DNA of 64,000 bases from Tetrapyrgos nigripes (Eukaryota > Basidiomycota > Agaricomycetes > Agaricales > Campanellaceae), in NCBI GenBank assembly GCA_013368315.1, contig JAACJM010000081.1:124001-188000 (forward strand). Direction: 5' to 3'. The translations under genes were made by a program, and so were the position numbers. The first letter of the stretch is position 1, and every line of letters begins with the position of its first letter. This document shows positions 11,612 through 25,616 of the stretch, piece by piece. The notes below the pieces were generated by a model that worked only from the letters and a program-made list of their open reading frames with translations, searched no databases and was not told the origin of the DNA.

Positions 11612-14600
11612 ACAAAAGTGCGCAGGTTGCGTCCAGAGTGCGGGCAGGTTGTGCCCAGGGTGCATGCAGGTTGCCTCCAGAGTGCGCACAGGTTGCGTCC
11701 AGAGTGCGTGCAGGTTGCGTCCAGAGTCCAGGGTGCGCGCAGGTTGCGTCCAGAGTGCATGCAGGTTGCCCCCAGAGTGCGCGCAGGTTGCGTCCAGGGT
11801 GCATGCAGGTTGCCTTCAGAGTGCGGGCAGGTTGCGTCCAGAGTGCGTGCAGGTTGCGTCCAGAGTGCGCGCAGGTTGCGTCCAGAGTGCATGCAAGTTG
11901 CGTCCAGATTGTGTGCAGGTTGTGTCCAGAGTGCGCGCAGGTTGCGTCCAGGGCAGAGTCCACAATGCATGCAGGTTGTGTGGTTGCGTCGAGAGTGCAC
12001 GCAAGTTGCATCCAGATTGTGTGCAGGTTGCGTCCAGAGTGCGTGCAGGTTGCGTCCAGAGTGCACGCAGGTTGCGTCCAGGGTGCGCGCAGGTTGCGTC
12101 CAGAGTGCGCGCAGGTTGCGTCCAGGGTGTGCGCAGGTTGCATCCAGAGGTCCAGGGTGCATGCAGATTGTGTCCAGGGTGTGTCCAGAGTGCGCGCAGG
12201 TTGCGTCCAGAGTGTGCGCAGGTTGCGTCCAGGGTGCGCGCAGGTTGCGTCGAGAGTGCACGCAGGTTGCGTCGAGAGTGCACGCAGGTTGCGCCCAGGG
12301 TGCGTCCAGAGTGCACGCAGGTTGCATCCAGAGTGTGCGCAGGTTGTGTCCAGAGTGCGCGCAGGTTGCGTCCAGAGTGCGTGCAGGTTGCATCCAGAGG
12401 TCCAGGGTGCACGCAGATTGCGTCCAGGGTGCGTCCAGAGTGCAGGCAGGTTGCGTCCAGAGTGCGGGCAGGTTGCGTCCAGAGTGCACACAAGTTGCGT
12501 CCAGATTGCGTGCAGGTTGCGTCCAGAGTGCGTTGCAGGTTGCCTCCAGAGTGCGCGCAGGTTGCGTCCAGAGTGCGTGCAGGTTGCGTCCAGAGTGCCT
12601 GCGGGTTGCGTCCAGAGTCCAGGGTGCGCGCAGGTTGCGTCCAGAGTGCGCGCAGGTTGCACCCAGAGTGCACACAGGTTGCGTCCAGGGTGCATGCAAG
12701 TTGCCTTCAGAGTGCGCGCAGGTTGCGTCCAGAGTGCATGCAGGTTGCGTCCAGAGTGCGTGCAGGTTGCGTCCAGAGTCCAGGGTGCACACAGGTTGCG
12801 TCCAGGGTGCATGCAGGTTGCCTTCAGAGTGCGCGCAGGTTGCGTCCAGAGTGCGTGCAGGTTGCGTCCAGAGTGCGTGCAAGTTGCGTCCAGATTGTGT
12901 GCAGGTTGCGTCCAGAGTGCGCGCAGGTTGCGTCCAGGGCAGAGTCCACAATGCATGCAGGTTGTGTGGTTGCATCCAGATTGTGCACAGGTTGCGTCCA
13001 GAGTGTGCACAGGTTGCGTCCAGAGTGTGGGCAGGTTGCGTCCAGGGTGCGCGGAGGTTGCGTCCAGAGTGCGCGCAGGTTGGGTCCAGGGTGCGTGCAG
13101 GTTGCGTCCAGAGTGCGCACAGGTTGCATCCAGAGTGCGCGCAGGTTGCATCCAGAGGTCCAGGGTACGTCCAGAGTGCGCGCAGGTTGCGTCCAGAGTG
13201 CACGCAGGTTGCGTCCAGGGTGCGCGCAGGTTGCATCCAGAGGTCCAGGGTGCGTCCAAAGTGCGTGCAGGTTGCGTCCAGAGTGCGCGCAGGTTGCGTC
13301 CAGAGTGCGCGCAGGTTGCGTCCAGAGTGCACGCAAGTTGCATCCAGAGGTCCAGGGTGCACGCAGATTGTGTTCAGGGTGCGTCCAGAGTGCGGGCAGG
13401 TTGCATCCAGGGTGCGCTGCACGCAGGTTGCGTCCAGGGTGCATGCAGGTTGCCTTCAGAGTGCACGCAGGTTGCGTCCAGAGTGCGTGCAGGTTGCGTC
13501 CAGAGTGCGTGCAGGTTGCGTCCAGAGTGCGTGCAGGTTGCGTCCAGAGTGCGTGCAGGTTGCGTCCAGAGTGCGTGCAGGTTGCGTCCAGAGTGCGTGC
13601 AGGTTGCGTCCAGAGTGCGTGCAGGTTGCGTCCAGAGTGCCTGCAGGTTGCGTCCAGAGTCCAGGGTGCGCGCAGGTTGCGTCCAGAGTGTGCGCAGGTT
13701 GCGTCCAGATTGCGTGCAGGTTGCGTCCAGATTGCGTGCAGGTAGCATCCAGAGTGCGCGCAGGTTGCGTCCAGAGTGCGTGCAGGTTGCGTCCAGAGTG
13801 CGCGCAGGTTGCATCCAGGGTGCGCGCAGGTTGTGTCCAGAGTGCGCACAGGTTGCGTCCAGGGTGCGCGCAGGTTGCATCCAGAGTGCGCGCAGGTTGT
13901 GTCCAGAGTGCGCACAGGTTGCGTCCAGAGTGCGCGCAGGTTGCATCCAGAGTGCGTCCAGAGTGCGCACAAGTTGTGTCCAGAGTGCACACAGGTTGCG
14001 TCCAGAGTGCGGGCAGGTTGCGTCCAGATTGCGCGCAGGTTGCGTCCAGATCGCGCGCAGGTAGCATCCAGAGTGCGCGCAGGTTGCGTCCAGAGTGCGT
14101 GCAGGTTGCGTCCAGAGTGCGCGCGGGTAGCATCCAGAGTGCGCGCAGGTTGCGTCCAGAGTGCGTGCAGGTTGCGTCCAGAGTGCGCGCAGGTTGCGTC
14201 CAGAGTGCGCGCAGGTTGCGTCCAGAGTGCGCGCAGGTTGCGTCCAGAGTGCGTGCAGGTTGCGTCCAGAGTGCGCACAGGTTGCGTCCAGGATGCGTGC
14301 AGGTTGCGTCCAGAGTGCGCGCAGGTTGCATCCAGGGTGCGCGCAGGTTGCGTCCAGAGTGCGTGCAGGTTGCATCCAGGGTGCGCGCAGGTTGCGTCCA
14401 GAGTGCGTGCAGGCTGCGTCCAGGGTGCATGCAGGTTGCGTCCAGAGTGTGCGCAGGTTGCGTCCAGAGTGCACACAGGTTGTGTCCAGAATGCGTGCAG
14501 GTTGCGTCCAGAGTGCGCGCAGGTTGCGTCCAGGGTGCATGCAGGTTGCCTCCAGAGTGCACGCAGGTTGCGTCCAGAGTGCGTGCAGGTTGCGTCCAGA

Positions 14601-17600
14601 GTCCAGGGTGCGCGCAGGTTGTGTCCAGAGTGCGCGCAGGTTACACCCAGAGTGCGCGCAGGTTGCGTCCAGGGTGCATGCAGGTTGCCTTCAGAGTGCA
14701 CGCAGGTTGCGTCCAGACCCCAGAGTGCGCGCAGGTTGCGTCCAGGGTGCATGCAGGTTGCCTCCAGAGTGCGCGCAGGTTGCGTCCAGAGTGCGTGCAG
14801 GTTGCGTCCGGTTGCATCCAGGGTGCGTCCAGAGTGCGCACAGGTTGCGTCCAGGGTGCATGCAGGTTGCCTTCAGAGTGCGCGCAGGGTGCACGCAGAT
14901 TGCGCACAGGTTGCGTCCAGAGTGCGCGCAGGTTGCATCCAGGGTGCGCGCAGGTTGCGTCCAGAGTGCGCGCAGGTTGCGTCCAGAGTGCGTGCAGGTT
15001 GCGTCCAGAGTGCGTGCAGGTTGCGTCCAGAGTCCAGGGTGCGCGCAGGTTGCATCCAGAGTGCGTGCAGGTTGCACCCAGAGTGCATGCAGGTTGTGTC
15101 CAGGGTGCATGCAGGTTGCCTTCAGAGTGCATGCAGGTTGCGTCCAGACTGCGTGCAGGTGGCATCCAGAGTGCGCACAGGTTGCGTCCAGAGTGTGTGC
15201 AGGTTGCGTCCAGAGTGCGCGCAGGTTGCGTCCAGAGTGCGCGCAGGTTGCGTCCAGAGTGTGCGCAGGTTGGGTCCAGGGTGCGCGCAGGTTAGGGGCA
15301 TTCTGGACACAACCTGTGCGCACTCTGGACGCACTCTGGACGGAACTTGCACGCACCCTGGACGCAACCTGTGCGCACTCTGGACGCAACCTGCGTGCAC
15401 TCTGGACGCAACCTGTGTGCACTCTGGACGCAACCTGCGCATACTCTGGACGCAACCTGCGCGCACTCTGAAGGCAACCTGCGCGCACTCCAGACACAAC
15501 CTGCGCGCACCCTGGATGCAACCTGCGCGCACTCTGGATGCAACCTGCGCGCACTCTGGACGCAACCTGCGTGCACTCTGGACCGCACTCTGGACGCAAC
15601 CTGCACGCACTCTGGACGCACCCTGGACCTCCGGATGCAACCTGCGTGCACCCTGGACCTCTGGATGCAACCTGCGCGCACTCTGGACGCAACCTGCATG
15701 CACCCTGGACGCAACCTGCGCGCACTCTGACGCAACCTGCGCGCACTCTGGACGCAACCTGCACGCACTCTGGACACAACCTGTGCACACTCTGGACGCA
15801 ACCACACACCCTGCATGCATCGTGGACTCTCCCCTGGACGCAACCTGCACGCACTCTGGACGCAACCTGCGCGCCCTCTGAAGGCAACTTGCATGCACCC
15901 TGGACGCAACCTGTGCGCACTCTGGAGGCAACCACATACCCTGCATGCATTGTGGACTCTCCCATGGACGCAACCTGCACCCAGAGCACGCGCAGGTTGC
16001 GTCCAGGGTGTGTGCAGGTTGCCTTCAAAGTGCACACAGGTTGCGTCCACGCAGGTTGCGTCCAAGCAGGTTGCGTCCACGCAGGTTGCGTCCACGCAGG
16101 TTGCGTCCAGAGTGTGTGCAGGTTGTGTCCAGAGTGCGCGCAGGTTGCGTCCAGGGTGCGCGCAGGTTAGGGGCATTCTGGACACAACCTGTGCGCACTC
16201 TGGACGCACTCTGGACGCAACTTGCACGCACCCTGGACGCAACCTGCGCGCACTCTGGACGCAACCTGCATGCACTCTGGACGCAACCTGCGCGCACTCT
16301 GGAGGCAACCTGCATGCACCCTGGACGCACCCTGCGCGCACTCTGGACGCAACCTGCGCGCACTCTGGACGCAACCTGCGCGCACTCTGGACGCAACCTG
16401 CGCGCACTCTGGACGCAACCTGCGCGCACTCTGGACACAACCTGCACGCACTCTGGACACAACCTGCGCGCACCCTGGACGCAACCTGCGCGCACTCTGG
16501 ACGCAACCTGCACGCACTCTGGACACAACCTGTGCGCACCCTGGACACAACCTGCGCGCACTCTGGACGCAACCTGCGCGCACCCTGGATGCAACCTGCA
16601 CGCACTCTGGACGCAACCTGCACGCATCCTGGACGCAACCTGTGCGCAATCTGCATGCACCCTGCGCGCCCTCTGAAGGCAACCTGCATGCACCCTGGAC
16701 GCAACCTGTGCGCACTCTGGAGTCCAGAGTGCGCGCAGGTTGTGTCCAGAGTGCGCACAGGTTGCGTCCAGGGTGCGCGCAGGTTGCATCCAGAGTGCGT
16801 CCAGAGTGCGCACAAGTTGTGTCCAGAGTGCACACAGGTTGCGTCCAGAGTGCGGGCAGGTTGCGTCCAGATTGCGCGCAGGTTCCGTCCAGATTGCGTG
16901 CAGGTAGCATCCAGAGTGCGCGCAGGTTGCGTCCAGAGTGCGTCCAGGGTGCGCGCAGGTTGCATCCAGAGTGCGTCCAGAGTGCGCACAAGTTGTGTCC
17001 AGAGTGCACACAGGTTGCGTCCAGAGTGCAGGCAGGTTGCGTCCAGATTGCGCGCAGGTTGCGTCCAGATTGCGCGCAGGTAGCATCCAGAGTGCGCGCA
17101 GGTTGCGTCCAGAGTGCGTGCAGGTTGCGTCCAGAGTGCGCGCGGGTAGCATCCAGAGTGCGCGCAGGTTGCGTCCAGAGTGCGTGCAGGTTGCGTCCAG
17201 AGTGCGCGCAGGTTGCGTCCAGAGTGCGCGCAGGTTGCGTCCAGAGTGCGTGCAGGTTGCGTCCAAAGTGCGCGCAGGTTGCATCCAGGGTGCGTGCAGG
17301 TTGTGTCCAGAGTGCGCACAGGTTGCGTCCAGGATGCGTGCAGGTTGCGTCCAGAGTGCGCGCAGGTTGCATCCAGGGTGCGCGCAGGTTGCGTCCAGAG
17401 TGCGTGCAGGTTGCATCCAGGGTGCGCGCAGGTTGCGTCCAGAGTGCGTGCAGGCTGCGTCCAGGGTGCACGCAGGTTGCGTCCAGAGTGCGCGCAGGTT
17501 GCGTCCAGAGTGCACACAGGTTGTGTCCAGAATGCGTGCAGGTTGCGTCCAGAGTGCGCGCAGGTTGCGTCCAGGGTGCATGCAGGTTGCCTCCAGAGTG

Positions 17601-20600
17601 CGCGCAGGTTGCGTCCAGAGTGCGTGCAGGTTGCGTCCGGTTGCATCCAGGGTGCGTCCAGAGTGCGCACAGGTTGCGTCCAGGGTGCATGCAGGTTGCC
17701 TTCAGAGTGCGCGCAGGGTGCACGCAGATTGCGCACAGGTTGCATCCAGGATGCGTGCAGAGTGCGCGCAGGTTGCATCCAGGGTGCGCGCAGGTTGCGT
17801 CCAGAGTGTGTGCAGGTTGCGTCCAGAGTGCGTGCAGGTTGCATCCAGAGTCCAGGGTGCGCGCAGGTTGCGTCCAGAGTGCGTGCAGGTTGCACCCAGA
17901 GTGCGCGCAGGTTGTGTCCAGGGTGCATGCAGGTTGCCTTCAGAGTGCATGCAGGTTGCGTCCAGACTGCGTGCAGGTGGCATCCAGAGTGCGCACAGGT
18001 TGCGTCCAGAGTGTGTGCAGGTTGCGTCCAGAGTGCGCGCAGGTTGCGTCCAGAGTGTGCGCAGGTTGGGTCCAGGGTGCGCGCAGGTTAGGGGCATTCT
18101 GGACACAACCTGTGCGCACTCTGGACGCACTCTGGACGGAACTTGCACGCACCCTGGACGCAACCTGTGCGCACTCTGGACGCAACCTGTGCGCACTCTG
18201 GACGCAACCTGCGTGCACTCTGGACGCAACCTGTGTGCACTCTGGACGCAACCTGCGCATACTCTGGACGCAACCTGCGCGCACTCTGAAGGCAACCTGC
18301 GCGCACTCCGGACACAACCTGCGCGCACCCTGGATGCAACCTGCGCGCACTCTGGATGCAACCTGCGCGCACTCTGGACGCAACCTGCGTGCACTCTGGA
18401 CCGCACTCTGGACGCAACCTGCACGCACTCTGGACGCACCCTGGACCTCTGGATGCAACCTGCGTGCACCCTGGACCTCTGGATGCAACCTGCGCGCACT
18501 CTGGACGCAACCTGCATGCACCCTGGACGCAACCTGCGCGCACTCTGACGCAACCTGCGCGCACTCTGGACGCAACCTGCACGCACTCTGGACACAACCT
18601 GTGCGCACTCTGGACGCAACCACACACCCTGCATGCATCGTGGACTCTCCCCTGGACGCAACCTGCACGCACTCTGGACGCAACCTGCGCGCCCTCTGAA
18701 GGCAACTTGCATGCACCCTGGACGCAACCTGTGCGCACTCTGGAGGCAACCACATACCCTGCATGCATTGTGGACTCTCCCATGGACGCAACCTGCACCC
18801 AGAGCACGCATGCAGGTTGCCTTCAGAGTGCATGCAGGTTGCGTCCAGACTGCGTGCAGGTGGCATCCAGAGTGCGCACAGGTTGCGTCCAGAGTGTGTG
18901 CAGGTTGCGTCCAGAGTGCGCGCAGGTTGCGTCCAGAGTGTGCGCAGGTTGGGTCCAGGGTGCGCGCAGGTTAGGGGCATTCTGGACACAACCTGTGCGC
19001 ACTCTGGACGCACTCTGGACGGAACTTGCACGCACCCTGGACGCAACCTGTGCGCACTCTGGACGCAACCTGTGTGCACTCTGGACGCAACCTGCGCATA
19101 CTCTGGACGCAACCTGCGCGCACTCTGAAGGCAACCTGCGCGCACTCCGGACACAACCTGTGCGCACCCTGGATGCAACCTGCGCGCACTCTGGACGCAC
19201 AACCTGCGTGCACTCTGGACCGCACTCTGGACGCAACCTGCACGCACTCTGGACGCACCCTGGACCTCTGGATGCAACCTGCGTGCACCCTGGACCTCTG
19301 GATGCAACCTGCGTGCACCCTGGACCTCTGGATGCAACCTGCGCGCACTCTGGACGCAACCTGCATGCACCCTGGACACAACCTGCGCGCACTCTGACGC
19401 AACCTGCGCGCACTCTGGACGCAACCTGCACGCACTCTGGACACAACCTGTGCGCACTCTGGACGCAACCACACACCCTGCATGCATCGTGGACTCTCCC
19501 CTGGACGCAACCTGCACGCACTCTGGACGCAACCTGCGCGCACTCTGAAGGCAACTTGCATGCACCCTGGACGCAACCTGTGCGCACTCTGGGTGCAACC
19601 TGCGCGCACTCTGGACACAACCTGCACGCACCCTGGACTCTGGACGCAACCTGCACGCACTCTGGACGCAACCTGCGCGCACCCTGGACGCAACCTGCGC
19701 GCACTCTGGACGCAACCTGCGCGCACCCTGGATGCAACCTGTGCGCACTCTGGACGCAACCTGCGTGTACTCTGGACGCAACCTGTGCGCACTCTGGAGG
19801 CAACCACACACCCTGCATGCATCGTGGACTCTCCCATGGACGCAACCTGCACCCAGAGCACGCGCAGGTTGCGTCCAGGGTGCGTGCAGGTTGCCTTCAG
19901 AGTGCACGCAGGTTGCGTCCACACAGGTTGCGTCCACGCAGGTTGCGTCCATGCAGGTTGCGTCCAGAGTGTGTGCAGGTTGTGTCCAGAGTGCGCACTC
20001 TGGACGCACTCTGGACGCAACTTGCACGCACCCTGGACGCAACCTGCGCGCACTCTGGACACAACCTGCACGCACTCTGGACGCAACCTGCGCACACTCT
20101 GGAGGCAACCTGCATGCACCCTGGACGCACCCTGCGCGCACTCTGGACGCAACCTGCACACACTCTGGACGCAACCTGCGCGCACTCTGGACGCAACCTG
20201 CGCGCACTCTGGACACAACCTGCGCGCACTCTGGACGCAACCTGCACGCACTCTGGACACAACCTGCACGCACTCTGGACACAACCTGTGCGCACCCTGG
20301 ACGCAACCTGCGCGCACTCTGGACACAACCTGCGCGCACTCTGGACGCAACCTGCACGCACTCTGGACACAACCTGCACGCACTCTGGACACAACCTGTG
20401 CGCACCCTGGACGCAACCTGCGCGCACTCTGGACGCAACCTGCACGCACTCTGGACACAACCTGCGCGCACCCTGGACACAACCTGCGCGCACTCTGGAC
20501 GCAACCTGCGCGCACCCTGGATGCAACCTGCACGCACTCTGGACGCAACCTGCACGCATCCTGGACGCAACCTGTGCGCAATCTGCGTGCACCCTGCGCG

Positions 20601-23600
20601 CACTCTGAAGGCAACCTGCATGCACCCTGGACGCAACCTGTGCGCACTCTGGACGCACCCTGGATGCAACCGGACGCAACCTGCACGCACTCTGGACACA
20701 ACCTGCGCGCACTCTGGAGGCAACCTGCATGCACCCTGGACGCAACCTGCACGCACTCTGGGGTCTGGACGCAACCTGCGTGCACTCTGAAGGCAACCTG
20801 CATGCACCCTGGACGCAACCTGCGCGCACTCTGGGTGTAACCTGCGCGCACTCTGGACGCAACCTGCGCGCACCCTGGACTCTGGACGCAACCTGCACGC
20901 ACTCTGGAGGCAACCTACATGCACCCTGGACGCAACCTGCGCGCACTCTGGACGCAACCTGCACGCATTCTGGACACAACCTGTGTGCACTCTGGACGCA
21001 ACCTGCGCGCACTCTGGACGCAACCTGCGTGCACCCTGGACGCAGCCTGCACGCACTCTGGACGCAACCTGCGCGCACCCTGGATGCAACCTGCACGCAC
21101 TCTGGACGCAACCTGCGCGCACCCTGGATGCAACCTGCGCGCACTCTGGACGCAACCTGTGCGCACTCTGGACACAACCTGTCTGGTCCAGGGTGCGCGC
21201 AGGTTAGGGGCATTCTGGACACAACCTGTGCGCACTCTGGACGCACTCTGGACGGAACTTGCACGCACCCTGGACGCAACCTGTGCGCACTCTGGACGCA
21301 ACCTGCGTGCACTCTGGACGCAACCTGTGTGCACTCTGGACGCAACCTGCGCGCACTCTGGACGCAACCTGCGTGCACCCTGGACGCAACCTGCGTGCAC
21401 CCTGGACGCAGCCTGCACGCACTCTGGACGCAACCTGCGCGCACCCTGGATGCAACCTGCACGCACTCTGGACGCAACCTGCGCGCAGTCTGGACGCAAC
21501 CTGCACGCATTCTGGACACAACCTGTGTGCACTCTGGACGCAACCTGCGCGCACTCTGGACGCAACCTGCACACACTCTGGACGCAACCTGCGCGCACTC
21601 TGGATGCAACCTGCGCGCACTCTGGACGCAACCTGCGCGCACTCTGGACACAATCTGCGCGCACTCTGGACGCAACCTGCACGCACTCTGGACACAACCT
21701 GCGCGCACCCTGGACGCAACCTGCGCGCACTCTGGACGCAACCTGCGCGCACCCTGGATGCAACCTGCACGCACTCTGGACGCAACCTGCACGCATCCTG
21801 GACGCAACCTGTGCGCACTCTGGACACAACCTGCACGCACCCTGGATGCAACCTGCGCGCACTCTGGACACAACCTGCACGCACTCTGGACGCAACCTGC
21901 GCGCACTCTGGAGGCAACCTGCATGCACCCTGGACGCAACCTGCGCGCACTCTGGACGCAACCACACACCCTGCATGCATCGTGGACTCTCCCATGGACG
22001 CAACCTGCACCCAGAGCGCGCGCAGGTTGCGTCCAGGGTGCATGCAGGTTGCCTTCAGAGTGCACGCAAGTTGCGTCCAGACTGCGTGCAGGTGGCGTCC
22101 AGATTGCGTGCAGGTTGCGTCCACAGTGTGTGCAGGTTGTGTCCAGAGTGCGCGCAGGTTGCGTCCAGGGTGCGCACAGGTTAGGGGCATTCTGGACACA
22201 ACCTGTGCGCACTCTGCACACACTCTGGACGCAACTTGCATGCACCCTGGACGCAACCTGTGCGCACCCTGGATGCAACCTGTGCGCACTCTGGACGCAA
22301 CCTGCGCGTACTCTGGACGCAACCTGTGCGCACTCTGGAGGCAACCTGCATGCACCCTGGACGCAACCTGCGCGCAATCTGGACGCAACCTGCGCGCACC
22401 CTGGACGCAACCTGTGCGCACTCTGGATGCAACCTGCGCACACTATGGACACAACCTGCGCACACTCTGCGTGCACTCTGGAGGCAACCTGTATGCACCC
22501 TGAACGCAACCTGCGTGCACTCTGGACGCAACCTGCACGCACCCTGGACTCTGGACGCAACCTCCACACACTCTGGACGCAACCTGCGCACGCTCTGGAC
22601 GCAACCTGCACGCACTCTGGAGGCAACCTGCATGCACCCTGGACACAACCTGCGCGCACTCTGGGCGCAACCTGTGTGCACTCTGGACGCAACCTGCACA
22701 CACTCGGGACGCAACCTGCGTGCACCCTGGACACAACCTGCGCGCACCCTGGACGCAACCTGCACGCACCCTGGACGCAACCTGCGCGCACTCTGGATGC
22801 AACCTGTGCACACTCTGGACGCTACCTGCACGCAATCTGGACGCAACCTGCGCACACTCTGGACGCAACTTGCGCGCACTCTGGATGCAACCACACACCC
22901 TGCATGCATCGTGGACTCTCCCCTGGACGCAACCTGCACGCACTCTGGACGCAACCTGCACGCACTCTGGACGCAACCTGCGTGCACTCTGAAGGCAACC
23001 TGCATGCACCCTGGACGCAACCTGCGCGCACTCTGGACGCAACCTGCGAGCACCCTGGACGCAACCTGCGCGCACTCTGGATGCAACCTGCGCGCACTCT
23101 GGACGCACCCTGCGCACACCCTGGACGCAACCTGTGCGGCACTCTGGATGCAACCTGTGCGCACTCTGAAGGCAACTTGCCTGCATGCATCGTGGACTCT
23201 GCCCTGGACGCAACCTGCGCGCACTCTGGATGCAACCTGCACGCACTCTGGACGCAACCTGCATGCACTCTGGATGCAACCTGCGCGCACTCTGAAGGCA
23301 ACCTGCATGCACCCTGGACACAACCTGTGCACACTCTGGGGGCAACCTGCGCGCACCCTGGACTCTGGACGCAACCTGCACGCACTCTGGACGCAACATG
23401 CATGCACTCTGGACGCAACCTGCACGCAATCTGGAGGCAACCTGCATGCACCCTGGACGCAACCTGCACGCATTCTGGACACAACCTGTGTGCGCTCTGG
23501 ACGCAACCTGCGCGCACTCTGGACGCAACCTGCGTGCACCCTGGACGCAGCCTGCACGCACTCTGGACGCAACCTGCGCGCACCCAGGATGCAACCTGCA

Positions 23601-25614
23601 CGCACTCTGGACGCAACCTGCATGCACCCTGGACGCAACCTGCGCGCAGTCTGGACGCAACCTGCACGCATTCTGGACACAACCTGTGTGCACTCGGATG
23701 CAACCTGCGCGCACTCTGGACGCAACCTGTGCGCACTCTGGACACAACCTGTCTGGACGCAACCTGCGTGCACTCTGAAGGCAACCTGCATGCACCCTGG
23801 ACGCAACCTGCGCGCACTCTGGACGCAACCTGCACGCAATCTGGACACAACCTGTGTGCACTCTGGACGCAACCTGCGCGCACTCTGGACGCAACCTGCA
23901 CACACTCTGGACGCAACCTGCGCGCACTCTGGATGCAACCTGCGCGCACTCTGGACGCAACCTGCGCGCACTCTGGACACAATCTGCGCGCACTCTGGAC
24001 GCAACCTGCACGCACTCTGGACACAACCTGCGCGCACCCTGGACGCAACCTGCGCGCACTCTGGACGCAACCTGCGCACACCCTGGATGCAACCTGCACG
24101 CACTCTGGACGCAACCTGCACGCATCCTGGACGCAACCTGTGCGCACTCTGGACACAACCTGCACGCACCCTGGATGCAACCTGCGCGCACTCTGGACAC
24201 AACCTGCACGCACTCTGGACGCAACCTGCGCGCACTCTGGAGGCAACCTGCATGCACCCTGGACGCAACCTGCGCGCACTCTGGACGCAACCACACACCC
24301 TGCATGCATCGTGGACTCTCCCATGGACGCAACCTGCACCCAGAGCGCGCGCAGGTTGCGTCCAGGGTGCATGCAGGTTGCCTTCAGAGTGCACGCAGGT
24401 TGCGTCCAGACTGCGTGCAGGTGGCGTCCAGAGTGCGTGCAGGTTGCGTCCAGAGTGTGTGCAGGTTGTGTCCAGAGTGCGCGCAGGTTGCGTCCAGGGT
24501 GCGCACAGGTTAGGGGCATTCTGGACACAACCTGTGCGCACTCTGCACACACTCTGGACGCAACTTGCATGCACCCTGGACGCAACCTGTGCGCACCCTG
24601 GATGCAACCTGTGCGCACTCTGGACGCAACCTGCGCGTACTCTGGATGCAACCTGTGCGCACTCTGGAGGCAACCTGCATGCACCCTGGACGCAACCTGC
24701 GCGCAATCTGGACGCAACCTGCGCGCACCCTGGACGCAACCTGTGCGCACTCTGGATGCAACCTGCGCACACTATGGACACAACCTGCGCGCACTCTGCG
24801 TGCACTCTGGAGGCAACCTGTATGCACCCTGAACGCAACCTGCGTGCACTCTGGACGCAACCTGCACGCACCCTGGACTCTGGACGCAACCTCCACACAC
24901 TCTGGACGCAACCTGCGCGCGCTCTGGACGCAACCTGCACGCACTCTGGAGGCAACCTGCATGCACCCTGGACACAACCTGTGTGCACTCTGGACGCAAC
25001 CTGCACACACTCGGGACGCAACCTGCGTGCACCCTGGACACAACCTGCGCGCACTCTGGACGCAACCTGCACGCACCCTGGACGCAACCTGCGCGCACTC
25101 TGGATGCAACCTGTGCACACTCTGGACGCTACCTGCACGCAATCTGGACGCAACCTGCGCGCACTCTGGATGCAACCACACACCCTGCATGCATCGTGGA
25201 CTCTCCCCTGGACGCAACCTGCACGCACTCTGGACGCAACCTGCACGCACTCTGGACGCAACCTGCGTGCACTCTGAAGGCAACCTGCATGCACCCTGGA
25301 CGCAACCTGCGCGCACTCTGGATGCAACCTGCGCGCACTCTGGACACACCCTGCGCACACCCTGGACGCAACCTGTGCGCACTCTGAAGGCAACTTGCCT
25401 GCATGCATCGTGGACTCTGCCCTGGACGCAACCTGCGCGCACTCTGGATGCAACCTGCACGCACTCTGGACGCAACCTGCATGCACTCTGGATGCAACCT
25501 GCGTGCACTCTGAAGGCAACCTGCATGCACCCTGGACGCGACCTGTGCACACTCTGGGGGCAACCTGCGCGCACCCTGGACTCTGGACGCAACCTGCACG
25601 CACTCTGGACGCAA
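11612..25614. repeat. 22 bp GC-rich minisatellite in alternating-orientation blocks
   Basis: The unit core is GCAGGTTGCGTCCAGAG followed by TGCGC/TGCGT, period 22 bp; 14.0 kb divided by 22 gives about 636 units. Plus-oriented blocks lie at about 11612-15294, 15985-16169, 16721-18090, 18805-18972, 19860-19996, 21186-21207, 22017-22182 and 24346-24512; the stretches between and after them (to 25614) are minus-oriented. Plus-to-minus joints share GCAGGTTAGGGGCATTCTGG (7 times). Most minus-to-plus joints share GACGCAACCTGCACCCAGAG (5 times). Because 22 is one more than a multiple of 3 and no frame of the unit has a stop, all six frames stay open for long distances with a 22-residue period; I do not regard these as genes. 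Variant units lacking 7 bp form 15 bp sub-arrays at 16047-16105 and 19911-19965. Confidence 0.95.
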
Positions 25615-25616
25615 CA

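Noticed and set aside
11612..25614. CRISPR-like repeat array
   Set aside because: The repeats are contiguous with no unique spacers, and the genome is eukaryotic.
11612..25614. Centromeric satellite
   Set aside because: The array sits precisely within transposon ends inside a gene copy; nothing else nearby suggests a centromere.
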